From the NCBI RefSeq assembly GCF_002082565.1, contig NZ_CP020562.1, forward strand, positions 3,100,001 through 3,164,000: a stretch of 64,000 nt of DNA. Direction: 5' to 3'. This document shows positions 33,422-41,788 of the stretch, one piece after another. Both the position numbers and the translations under genes were made by a program. This stretch comes from Halomonas sp. GT. GTDB taxonomy: Bacteria; Pseudomonadota; Gammaproteobacteria; Pseudomonadales; Halomonadaceae. Below the pieces are notes generated by a model. The model was not told where the DNA came from and did not search any database. It saw nothing but the letters and a program-made list of their open reading frames with translations. Numbering within the stretch: the stretch's first letter is position 1; each line of letters opens with the position of its first letter.

Positions 33422-33643
33422 CGGGCAACTCGCCATCAAAGATCACTAAGAACCAGCGCCATCTATTGTAAGTTAGGTACGCTGGGCCACAGGATCGACC
33501 TGGCCACCCCCGCAGTAGGCCTGCCAATGTCGTCTTAAGGCGATACTAGCACCGACCCTTGGTTGCCGGTCAAAGCCTTTATGACAAAAATAGTGGTAAG
33601 CCGTGGTAGCGTAACCATAGTTAACATGCAGTCAGGAGGAAAA

Positions 33644-34579
33644 ATGAAAATAGTCATCCATATTGATGATTCAGCCCAGTGGCAAGCTGCACTTGAGAAG
33701 GCGCTGCCCCAGGCCACTGTATTAACAAGTGACGCGCCTGAAGACGAACGAAAAAACGCCGACTACCTTGCCGTTTGGAAAGCGCCAGAGCATTTACTGA
33801 AGGAACAAAACCAGCTCAAGGGCATTATCAACCTGGGCGCGGGTGTTGATTACTTACTAAAAACACCCGGCCTTCCAAGCGGTGTTCCTATCGTGAAGTT
33901 ACGTGATGCAGGCATGGCCGAACTCATGGCAGATTACGTACTATACGGCGTACTACACTTCTACCGCAGCATGGATCGCTACGCTGCTCAACAGCAGAGC
34001 GCCAGTTGGAAACCCCAAGCCGTGCCTGAAAAAACACAATGGCCAGTTGGCGTGTTAGGTCTTGGTGCAATCGGCAGTTTCGTAGCCGCACACTTGTCGC
34101 AAGCAGGGTTCCCCGTACTTGGCTGGAGCCGCTCACCTAAAGAGATTAACGGCGTATGCTGTCTGCATGGTGAACAGGGTCTTGATGAACTGCTTGGCCA
34201 AGTGCAGAGCCTAGTCACCATTTTGCCAGATACCGCAGCTACAGAAGGTATTCTTAACGCCGAGCGGTTAGCGAAATTACCTGTGGGCGCCAGCGTTATT
34301 AACCCCGGCCGCGGCAGTCTAATTGATGAACAGGCGTTGCTTGATGCACTCGGTGACAGGCATAAACCAGGACATCTGCGTGGTGCCCTGCTAGACGTTT
34401 TCTGTGAAGAGCCTCTTCCAACCAACCATCCCCTTTGGCAGCATCCAAGCGTGGTAGTAACGCCTCATATGGCAGCGCCTACACCACTCAATGACGCCAT
34501 TGATCAAGTAATTGCGTATATTAAGGCATTTGAAGCGGGTGAATCGTTAGCAACGATTAGCCCAGAAGCGGGCTACTGA
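33644..34579 (+). CDS. ghrA: Glyoxylate/hydroxypyruvate reductase GhrA-like
   Basis: A 311-residue D-2-hydroxyacid dehydrogenase, the length of E. coli GhrA. The start ATG at 33644 follows GTCAGGAGG. It has the Rossmann motif VGVLGLGAIGSFVA near residue 150, then catalytic R in NPGRGSLID, E in VFCEEPLP and H in TPHMAAPT. It reduces glyoxylate and hydroxypyruvate with NADPH in the cytoplasm. It is divergent from doeA and its own next neighbour is a TTG-started gene 88 bases downstream. Confidence 0.9.
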   Translation: MKIVIHIDDSAQWQAALEKALPQATVLTSDAPEDERKNADYLAVWKAPEHLLKEQNQLKGIINLGAGVDYLLKTPGLPSGVPIVKLRDAGMAELMADYVLYGVLHFYRSMDRYAAQQQSASWKPQAVPEKTQWPVGVLGLGAIGSFVAAHLSQAGFPVLGWSRSPKEINGVCCLHGEQGLDELLGQVQSLVTILPDTAATEGILNAERLAKLPVGASVINPGRGSLIDEQALLDALGDRHKPGHLRGALLDVFCEEPLPTNHPLWQHPSVVVTPHMAAPTPLNDAIDQVIAYIKAFEAGESLATISPEAGY

Positions 34580-34667
34580 CGCCTAGCCATCCGCCCGCTA
34601 TACTGCGCGTGGAACCAAGCGCTAACTAAAGGCTCTTAGGAAAACACTCGAGAAGGAGGAAGGGCCT

Positions 34668-35402
34668 TTGCGTTATGTTACAAGTGGCGTCAGACACCCT
34701 AAGTCTGCGAGCGCAATGCTGGGCGCTTGCATGCTTTCCCTGTGCGGTTTAGTAACAGCAGATACTCCACAAGGTGAGCAAGCTCTGCAAGCTCCACACC
34801 CCTTCCAGGCCCAATACCGTTTAGAAATACGCGGTTGGCCCGGAGCGACCATTACCCATACGCTCAGTAATGAGGGGCTTCACTGGTTAAGTAATATGAA
34901 TTTTGCTGTCGCGATTGCCCGTGGCGAGGAGCGTAGCCGCTTTTCGATAGATGACACCACTACCCGTTCTTTGCTCTATAACAGCAGCTATTCACTACTG
35001 GGTGTAGGCGACAGTTACCAGCTCAACGAAGGTGATATTAGCTCGCTTGATCGCCAGGCCGCTCTATTTGACCTTTCCCGACGAGCGGGTCATGAAGGCT
35101 GTATGGTCAGCACCCCCTGTGATATCGAATTTGTTGATCACCGCGGACGTGACGAACACTTTCAGTACTATGTCGATCAACAGAATATCAACGAGCCCAA
35201 CACCATTACCGTTCCCGCCGGTGAATTCGAAGCCACGCGCGTCACGCTGATTGATAAAGAAAAGCCCGACCGATATCTACACATTAATTTCCACCCAGAT
35301 TGGCCAGGACTGATCCTCTCGGCAGAATATCGAAAAGAGGGGCGTCGCCAGACGTATCTCACCATGACTCAATTCAACCCCGCTGGGGGTAACGCACCTT
35401 AA
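34668..35402 (+). CDS. DUF3108 exported protein
   Basis: A 244-residue protein starting at a TTG codon, supported by AGAAGGAGGAAGG just upstream and no better ATG. The N-terminus (AMLGACMLSLCGLVTA) looks like a signal peptide. The mature part has the DUF3108 pattern: PFQAQYRLEIRGWPGATI, LLYNSSYSLLGVGD, PAGEFEATRV and a final LTMTQF. It is probably periplasmic or outer-membrane associated; function unknown. The stop touches the lysO start directly (35403), so the two are in one operon. Confidence 0.82.
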   Translation: MRYVTSGVRHPKSASAMLGACMLSLCGLVTADTPQGEQALQAPHPFQAQYRLEIRGWPGATITHTLSNEGLHWLSNMNFAVAIARGEERSRFSIDDTTTRSLLYNSSYSLLGVGDSYQLNEGDISSLDRQAALFDLSRRAGHEGCMVSTPCDIEFVDHRGRDEHFQYYVDQQNINEPNTITVPAGEFEATRVTLIDKEKPDRYLHINFHPDWPGLILSAEYRKEGRRQTYLTMTQFNPAGGNAP

Positions 35403-36335
35403 ATGTTTTCTGGATTACTGATTGTTTTATTGCCTCTCTTGTTAGGCTACTTAGTACGCGTTCGCTCCACCCGCTTACTTCATCTCATCAACCGAGCCGT
35501 TAATGGCTCGGTTTATTTGATACTGTTATTTATGGGTGTAAGCCTTGCGGGACTTGAAAACCTGAGCAGCCAACTTTCAAGATTAGGCGGTAACGCGCTG
35601 CTGCTATTTAGCATTACTACCGTGTTCAACTTGGGGGCACTGTGGTGGCTATCACGCCAAGTCGCTTTGAAAGCCGGTAGTTCACCGGTGGTGAAGAACG
35701 CTCCTACTAGCAAACTGGCTGCCATGCAGGGGTCACTCATGTTGGTAGGTGTGGTGGCCGCTGGCGTGATATTTGGTTTGCTAACTGGCCCTCTCATTGG
35801 GGAGACGCTGTTTACCACCGCCGACTGGCTAGCCGAATGGGTGCTATACGCACTGTTGGTGCTGATTGGCTGCCAGCTACGCAATTCCGGCATGCCACTT
35901 AAACAAATTTTGCTGAATCGCCTAGGGCTTGCCATCGCGGTCACCCTTGCGCTGAGCTCACTGCTGGCTGGCTTGTTAGCCGCACCGCTTCTCTCACTTA
36001 GTTGGAATGAAGGCTTAGCCATGGCGTCTGGCTTTGGCTGGTATTCGCTTTCGGCTATTTTGATTGGCGACCAACTTGGTCCATTAATGGGCGGCGTAGC
36101 GTTTTTCAACGACCTTACGCGCGAACTGCTGGCCTTTATTCTGATTCCCCTTGTTATCCATCGTCACACGGCGCTAGCCATTGGCTATGGCGGCGCTACC
36201 TCCATGGACTTCACTCTGCCGGTGATCCAGCAGCACGGCGGTGTGGCCTGCGTTCCTATCGCGGTGGTCAGCGGATTTATCCTGTCACTACTCTCTCCAC
36301 CACTAATTCTGTTTTTTCTTTCGCTGTCGGGTTAG
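35403..36335 (+). CDS. LysO-family lysine exporter (DUF340)
   Basis: A 310-residue inner-membrane protein. The two-part LysO/YbjE architecture is visible: an N-terminal small domain (LLGYLVRVRSTRLLHLINR, LILLFMGVSLAGLE) and a C-terminal transporter half with ASGFGWYSLSAILIGDQLG and FFNDLTRELLAFILIPLV. Family members export lysine. The start is immediately after the DUF3108 stop. Lysine-type control is not seen; the identity as LysO is by sequence type. Confidence 0.88.
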   Translation: MFSGLLIVLLPLLLGYLVRVRSTRLLHLINRAVNGSVYLILLFMGVSLAGLENLSSQLSRLGGNALLLFSITTVFNLGALWWLSRQVALKAGSSPVVKNAPTSKLAAMQGSLMLVGVVAAGVIFGLLTGPLIGETLFTTADWLAEWVLYALLVLIGCQLRNSGMPLKQILLNRLGLAIAVTLALSSLLAGLLAAPLLSLSWNEGLAMASGFGWYSLSAILIGDQLGPLMGGVAFFNDLTRELLAFILIPLVIHRHTALAIGYGGATSMDFTLPVIQQHGGVACVPIAVVSGFILSLLSPPLILFFLSLSG

Positions 36336-36465
36336 CGATTGCAGGCAATCATTGGGTAGGATAAGCAGCGTTATTTGTAACCACGTACCCTTTTGCGCAC
36401 GCTTAGTTAGGAGTGTACGCGCAGTTAAAACACAACTGCTTCACTGCCCAGGATGACGGCCCACC

Positions 36466-37695
36466 ATGCTAAACGGAATTTGGTTAAGCTTTTTCATTGC
36501 TGCGTTTGCAGCCTCGTTATGGCAGTGGTTAGTCGGTGGCGATAGTGAGGTTTTTGCTCGCTTAGTGCAGTCGCTGTTCGATATGGCAAGCGTCAGCGTC
36601 GATATTATTTTAGTGCTGTTAGGCACAATGACGCTTTGGTTAGGCTTTCTTTCGATTGCTGAAAAGGCAGGCATGATTCGCTTACTAGGACGCGTGCTTG
36701 ACCCGCTGTTTTCCCGCCTAATGCCAGAAGTGCCCCGTGATCACCCTGCCATGGGGCTAATTAGTATGAACTTTGCGGCCAACATTCTAGGTTTAGATAA
36801 CGCCGCCACCCCCATTGGCATTAAAGCCATGCAATCGCTACAAAGTCTCAACCCAAGCCGCGATACCGCCAGCAACGCACAAATTCTATTTTTAGTGCTT
36901 AACACGTCATCACTGACACTGCTCCCCGTCACGATCTTCATTTATCGTGCTCAGCAAGGGGCGGCAGAGCCTACCCTGGTCTTTCTGCCGATTCTGTTGG
37001 CTACCAGCGCCTCCAGCCTAGCAGGGCTTCTGGCCGTCTCACTTATGCAGCGCTTAAAGCTTTGGCAACCTGTGGTGCTGGCTTATTTGGTCGCTGCAGC
37101 GTTTGCCTTGGGATTATTAATCACCACACTGGCGGGCATGTCAGCCCAGGCATTAGCGGCTGCTTCAACATTGGTGGGCAACCTAACGTTATTCACTATT
37201 GTCATGATGTTTTTAGTGGTTGGCGCACTGCGTGGTGTGAGGGTGTATGACGCCTTTATTGAAGGAGCAAAAGAAGGTGTCAGTTTTACGGTCACCCTGC
37301 TGCCGTATCTTATTGCCATGTTGGTGGCGGTTGGCGTACTACGTGCCAGCGGCGTTCTAGACGCAGGGCTGAGTGGCATCCGCTGGTTGGTGGAAGGCGT
37401 TGGCTGGGATACACGCTTCGTAGATGCGCTGCCTACGGCCTTTGTAAAACCCCTCTCTGGTAGCGGCTCGCGGGCCATGATGATCGAGACAATGAATAAC
37501 TTTGGTGTCGACAGCTTTCCTGGCCTGCTGGCCGCTACCCTGCAAGGCAGCACCGAGACGACTTTCTACGTTCTAGCGGTCTATTTTGGCGCAGTCGGCG
37601 TTACTCGTATTCGCCATGGCCTGGGCTGCGCGCTCATCGCTGACGCCGCGGGCATTATCACTGCCATCGCCGTCTGCTACTGGTTCTTTGGCTAA
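36466..37695 (+). CDS. SpmA/SpmB-fusion membrane protein (nucleoside-recognition domain)
   Basis: A 409-residue membrane protein that joins the equivalents of Bacillus SpmA (first half, with NFAANILGLDNAATPIGIKAM) and SpmB (second half, with ALPTAFVKPLSGSGSRAMM and STETTFYVLAVYFG). Each half has the Gate/nucleoside-recognition fold. In spore formers SpmA and SpmB affect spore core dehydration; in Gram-negative bacteria the fused form is common and its role is unknown. The ATG lies 131 bases after lysO and has no strong ribosome site. Confidence 0.85.
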   Translation: MLNGIWLSFFIAAFAASLWQWLVGGDSEVFARLVQSLFDMASVSVDIILVLLGTMTLWLGFLSIAEKAGMIRLLGRVLDPLFSRLMPEVPRDHPAMGLISMNFAANILGLDNAATPIGIKAMQSLQSLNPSRDTASNAQILFLVLNTSSLTLLPVTIFIYRAQQGAAEPTLVFLPILLATSASSLAGLLAVSLMQRLKLWQPVVLAYLVAAAFALGLLITTLAGMSAQALAAASTLVGNLTLFTIVMMFLVVGALRGVRVYDAFIEGAKEGVSFTVTLLPYLIAMLVAVGVLRASGVLDAGLSGIRWLVEGVGWDTRFVDALPTAFVKPLSGSGSRAMMIETMNNFGVDSFPGLLAATLQGSTETTFYVLAVYFGAVGVTRIRHGLGCALIADAAGIITAIAVCYWFFG

Positions 37696-37777
37696 CGCCA
37701 CTTGGCAACCACGTTAGCCACCAAGCTGGTTATTCGTAACAACACTCGTAACAACAATAGATTAGGTAATTTGCTTC

Positions 37778-39010
37778 ATGCATGCTCAACACACGGCATT
37801 ACATAACGAGCTTCACGCGCGGCCTCCCATCTATTTTGAGGGGCCTGCCTGTCTTCATCACTACGCTTTTACGCTTGAAGGCGATGACGTTACTACGTTG
37901 CTTAATCGCCTAGCAGAACTGACAGAGGCCACTGTCACTCCCGATCAGGTGCAACAAATAGTCAGTTGCCAGGGTTGCTTAGTCAAGTGGGAGCGGCACA
38001 CCGAGTTTTTTACGCTAACCATTAAGCACGACAACAACAGCAACCCTCGCATTTGGCCAACACCGCCGACTTTTTTAGCCCGTTTACTCGCGGATGTTGC
38101 CGATCAAATAATCAGTGCCAGCGTATTACGCGTGGAAACCGCCAACCGTTGGGCAGGCAGTGTGGAAGCCTATGGATTAGACCAGCCAGCGGGCTCAAAG
38201 GTAGGCGGCGGAGATGCCACGGTTTGGAGCGACTTCAACCTGGATGATCAGCAAAGAAACCGATTGCTAATGGTTAACGATAATCTGGATAGCTATCGAT
38301 TGGGCAGGATGGCGAGACGCTTATTTGATATTGAGACTTACCGCATAATGGCAATGCTGGCGCTACCGGAAGCCAAAGCACTCAGTAGCGAGTTACAACA
38401 CTATGAAACTGAGCTGTCAGCGCTCTCTCATCAACACGCTGAACAGCACACCTCGCCTGCAGAACCGTTGCTCAATGCATTGACTCTGCTCTCGGCAAAA
38501 CTCGAACGCTGCGGTGTACAAACTCGCCAACGATTTAGCGCGACTGATGCCTATGCCAACATCGTGTTGGCGCGCATTAATGAGCTGCGCGAGGAACGTA
38601 TCGGCAATTATCCCCGGCTTGGCATGTTTATTTTACGTCGCTTTGAGCCTGCCGTGCGTTACTGCGATGCCATGAATCGCCGAGTAGAAACGCTGGCCAC
38701 CAGCGCCACACGCTTAAACGACTTGTTGCGTACCCGCTCCCAGGTCGAAATCGAGAGGCAAAACTACAAAATTTTGCAGAGCTTAGATGCCCGTGCAAGC
38801 AGCCAACTAAAAATCCAAAAAGCCGTTGAAGGTCTCTCGATCATCGTCATCAGCTATTACATTTTCAGTTTAATGAAATTAGGGTTGGAAAGCTTAAGAG
38901 CACTCGGCGTCACTATCGAACCCAACGTCGCCGCCTCCGTTATAGCGCCACTGAGTGCACTGATTATCGCTATCCTAACCTGGCGAATTTGGAAGGTTAA
39001 AAAGCACTAG
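37778..39010 (+). CDS. DUF3422 membrane-anchored protein
   Basis: A 410-residue protein. The N-terminal segment (ALHNELHARPPIYFEGPACLHHYAF) is the DUF3422 hallmark. The middle is helical, with coiled-coil character (TRSQVEIERQNYKILQSLDARASSQ), and two hydrophobic segments near the C-terminus (GLSIIVISYYIFSLMKL; VIAPLSALIIAILTW) anchor it in the membrane. The function is unknown. It lies 82 bases past the SpmAB-like gene on the same strand. Confidence 0.85.
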   Translation: MHAQHTALHNELHARPPIYFEGPACLHHYAFTLEGDDVTTLLNRLAELTEATVTPDQVQQIVSCQGCLVKWERHTEFFTLTIKHDNNSNPRIWPTPPTFLARLLADVADQIISASVLRVETANRWAGSVEAYGLDQPAGSKVGGGDATVWSDFNLDDQQRNRLLMVNDNLDSYRLGRMARRLFDIETYRIMAMLALPEAKALSSELQHYETELSALSHQHAEQHTSPAEPLLNALTLLSAKLERCGVQTRQRFSATDAYANIVLARINELREERIGNYPRLGMFILRRFEPAVRYCDAMNRRVETLATSATRLNDLLRTRSQVEIERQNYKILQSLDARASSQLKIQKAVEGLSIIVISYYIFSLMKLGLESLRALGVTIEPNVAASVIAPLSALIIAILTWRIWKVKKH

Positions 39011-39021
39011 TAGGCAAGTCG

Positions 39022-40032
39022 TTAGCTGCACTCGCCCCGTAGTGAAACGCTAAGCGCCTTGCGCAGTGCAGGGCCGCTTATGCCACGACCTAATAGCACC
39101 GTCAGTTTCGCAACGGCGGCTTCCAGCGTGATGTCACCTCCCGCAATCACACCGGCTTGGTTCAGCGCTGCGCCGGTGGCGTAGGCTCCCTGCACGACCT
39201 CCCCTTGGGCACACTGCGTCACATTGAGTAGTGCGACCCCTCGTTCATTTGCAGCCGTTAACGCCCTTAACAGCTCGCCTTCAAAACTAGGCGGGTTGCC
39301 CACACCGTAGCTATGCAGAACCAAGCCTTTTAGGCGTTCATCGGCCAGAAGCAACTTGGCGCGGTGCAGCGACATGCCGGGATAGAGAGGCAGTATCGCA
39401 ACAGCCTCTTCATCCACCTCAATGGGGGTAAAGTCAGGCAGTCCGCTCATCAGCGCAGAGGGCTGAGGGAAAGACATAGCGATGCCAAGTTCGGCAAGCC
39501 AGGGGAAATTAGGAGAGTCAAAGGCATCTAACCCCTGAGTGCGTACCTTGCGAGCGCGATTACCGCGCAGCAGTCGATCGTGAAAGGCCAGACTCACTTC
39601 ACAAGGTGTCGCGGAGTGGATCACCAGTTGCAGTGCACTGACGAGATTATTCAGTGCATCACTGCGGGGCTCCCCCAAAGGAATTTGAGCGCCGGTGAAG
39701 ATCACCGGCTTGTTGAGTGTTCCGAGCATAAACGACAGCGCAGAGGCGCTATACGCCATGGTATCGGTACCATGTAGCACTATAAATGCATCGTATGCTT
39801 GCCAGTGGCTTTCTAACTGTGCCACTAAACGGTTCCATGCGTCGGGCATTAGCTCGGCACTATCAATGAGAGGCTGCATTTCCAGCACATCAAACGATGG
39901 TAGCCTGCCGGCATCGCCCATTGCTAAGTGCGCGGTTAAGCGCTCGGCCAGCCCCGCGCAAGGCACATACCCATGTGGCGATGGCTGCATACCAATGGTA
40001 CCGCCGGTGTAGAGCATGAGTACGCGGGGCAT
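39022..40032 (-). CDS. ansA: Type I (cytoplasmic) L-asparaginase
   Basis: A 336-residue amidohydrolase. The first active-site threonine is in YTGGTIGM at residues 8-15, and the second region is VLHGTDTMAYSASAL near residue 85. There is no signal peptide, so it is the cytoplasmic low-affinity AnsA type. It hydrolyses asparagine to aspartate and ammonia. It lies 39 bases downstream of an AGCS amino acid symporter gene on the same strand, suggesting an uptake and breakdown pair. Confidence 0.92.
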   Translation of the reverse strand: MPRVLMLYTGGTIGMQPSPHGYVPCAGLAERLTAHLAMGDAGRLPSFDVLEMQPLIDSAELMPDAWNRLVAQLESHWQAYDAFIVLHGTDTMAYSASALSFMLGTLNKPVIFTGAQIPLGEPRSDALNNLVSALQLVIHSATPCEVSLAFHDRLLRGNRARKVRTQGLDAFDSPNFPWLAELGIAMSFPQPSALMSGLPDFTPIEVDEEAVAILPLYPGMSLHRAKLLLADERLKGLVLHSYGVGNPPSFEGELLRALTAANERGVALLNVTQCAQGEVVQGAYATGAALNQAGVIAGGDITLEAAVAKLTVLLGRGISGPALRKALSVSLRGECS

Positions 40033-40071
40033 AGTCTCTCCTTATCTAATAGCGTTAGTGCATACGGGGGC

Positions 40072-41535
40072 TTACTTAGCAGGCGCGCTTTCTAGACGCT
40101 GCTTTAACGCTTCGGCCTCTTCAGGCTCTAGCTCCCAGGCTTTCGGATCTAGCTCAAGATCTGGGTGTTGATTGGCATCGAAAATTGGCTGCTTGATGCC
40201 CTGGCGACGCTGGCTATCGTAATCGTTAAGGATGCGTAGGCCGCACTTGAACAACAGAATCAGTGCCACGAGGTTAACCACCGCCAGAAGGCCCATGGTG
40301 ACATCGGCAAATCCGAACACAGTGCCAAGATCTGTGGTCGCCCCCCAGCACACCAGCAATACAATGGCGACACGGAAAGCGTTAAACAGATTCTGGTTAT
40401 CGCGGCTAAAGAAATTGAGGCTGTTCTCGCCCAGGTAGTAGTTGTACAAAATAGTACTGAACGCAAACAACAGCAGCGCGAGGCTAACAAAGGTGCGACC
40501 CCATTCGCCTACATGGTCGGCAAGCGCCGCTTGGGTGAGGGCGATACCTTCAACGCCAGCACCTGCGGCCGGGTCGTACACACCGCTGAGCAGAATCAAA
40601 AACGCCGTGGCCGAGCAGATAATCACGGTATCGATGAACACCGAAAACGCCTGCACGATACCTTGGTTAGCTGGGTGCGGTACGTAAGCAACCGCCGCCA
40701 CATTAGGCGCACTGCCCAGACCCGCTTCGTTAGAAAACAGGCCACGCTTCAAGCCCATCATAATGGCCGCACCAATACCGCCACCAATCAGCGGTTCAAG
40801 GCCGAACGCACTTTTTACGATTAGCGTTATAACGTCGGGAATTTCACCAATGTTCATGGCGATGACCAACAGCGCAATGGCGATATAGCTGACCGCCATA
40901 AAAGGCACTAGATACTCTGAGATACGCGCAATACGCTTGATACCACCAAAAATAATCAGCCCGACCAGCATGGCCAGGGCAATGCCGCTGTAAAGCACCG
41001 GCACACCGAAGGCGTCACCAAACGAGGTCGCTACCGCATACGATTGTAGTGCGGTAAAGGCAAAACCAAAGGTTAACAGCAATAACACAGAGTAAAACGC
41101 TGCCAGCCAGCGCCACTGTTTGCCTAACCCTTTAACAATGTAGTACGCCGGGCCACCACGATAAGTGCCATCGCCTTCCGCTTCTTTGTAGGTCTGCGCA
41201 AGGGTACATTCTAAAAAACTAGTCGCCATCCCCATCAGGCCCACTAGCCACATCCAGAAAATAGCCCCTGGACCACCTAGCGTAATCGCGACCGCTACGC
41301 CAGCAATATTACCGCCACCCACGCGCCCCGCCACTGATAGAACAAGTGCCTGAAACGAACTTAAGTGGCCATGTTTATTACGCTTAAAGGCCTGACCCGA
41401 CCCCAATATGCGAAACATTTGGCCGAAATAGCGAAACTGCACAAAGCGGGAAGCAACGGTAAAACCGATGCCAACGCCTACTAGCAGCACTAGCAGTACC
41501 TTTCCCCAGAGGAGCTCATTGAGCATATCAAGCAT
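40072..41535 (-). CDS. AGCS-family sodium:alanine/glycine symporter
   Basis: A 487-residue inner-membrane carrier with about ten hydrophobic segments. The AGCS signatures are visible: SVAGRVGGGNIAGVAVAITLGGPGAIFWMW near residue 65 and GLKRGLFSNEAGLGSAPNVAA near 265. It takes up alanine or glycine with sodium, fitting a halophile. ATG after GCGGAG. It precedes ansA in one operon, so asparagine or another small neutral amino acid is a possible substrate. The leader holds a long hairpin (41652-41690). Confidence 0.92.
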   Translation of the reverse strand: MLDMLNELLWGKVLLVLLVGVGIGFTVASRFVQFRYFGQMFRILGSGQAFKRNKHGHLSSFQALVLSVAGRVGGGNIAGVAVAITLGGPGAIFWMWLVGLMGMATSFLECTLAQTYKEAEGDGTYRGGPAYYIVKGLGKQWRWLAAFYSVLLLLTFGFAFTALQSYAVATSFGDAFGVPVLYSGIALAMLVGLIIFGGIKRIARISEYLVPFMAVSYIAIALLVIAMNIGEIPDVITLIVKSAFGLEPLIGGGIGAAIMMGLKRGLFSNEAGLGSAPNVAAVAYVPHPANQGIVQAFSVFIDTVIICSATAFLILLSGVYDPAAGAGVEGIALTQAALADHVGEWGRTFVSLALLLFAFSTILYNYYLGENSLNFFSRDNQNLFNAFRVAIVLLVCWGATTDLGTVFGFADVTMGLLAVVNLVALILLFKCGLRILNDYDSQRRQGIKQPIFDANQHPDLELDPKAWELEPEEAEALKQRLESAPAK

Positions 41536-41651
41536 GTGATTTTCTCCGCGTTCTTGTATTAGCGTTATGTTGGAATTCGCGTCGTTTTATGTCGCGCTTA
41601 TTAAAACCGCGCCGCGGAGAACGTTTTACCAAGCATGGGGAAGAATTAAAT

Positions 41652-41690
41652 TTGGCGCAGAGGTGCAGTTGTATGCACCGACTGCGCCAA
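41652..41690. repeat. Long two-part hairpin in the agcS leader
   Basis: TTGGCGCAG (41652-41660) and GGTGCA (41662-41667) pair with TGCACC (41674-41679) and CTGCGCCAA (41682-41690): 15 base pairs with one small internal loop. It is 117 bases upstream of the symporter start. On the minus strand it is followed by an A/T-rich stretch, so it may be an attenuator or a second terminator for ycaO. It does not match the glycine riboswitch. Confidence 0.6.
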
Positions 41691-41717
41691 GCCCTGCACC
41701 AAAGTGCATCACATAAA

Positions 41718-41750
41718 AACGGTGCGCGCCGTTTAAGGCTGCGCACCGTT
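41718..41750 (-). terminator. Terminator of the osmC-ycaO gene
   Basis: AACGGTGCGC (41718-41727) pairs with GCGCACCGTT (41741-41750), and an inner GCC-GGC extends the stem. On the minus strand it is followed by five T. It lies 39 bases past the OsmC-YcaO stop. Confidence 0.85.
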
Positions 41751-41788
41751 CGGTCACGTCTGCATTTGAAAAGCCAAGAGGGTGCTTT

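Noticed and set aside
41536..41700. Glycine riboswitch in the AGCS leader
   Set aside because: No GGAGAG or CACCGAAGGGG-type segments on the coding strand; the long hairpin has a different layout.
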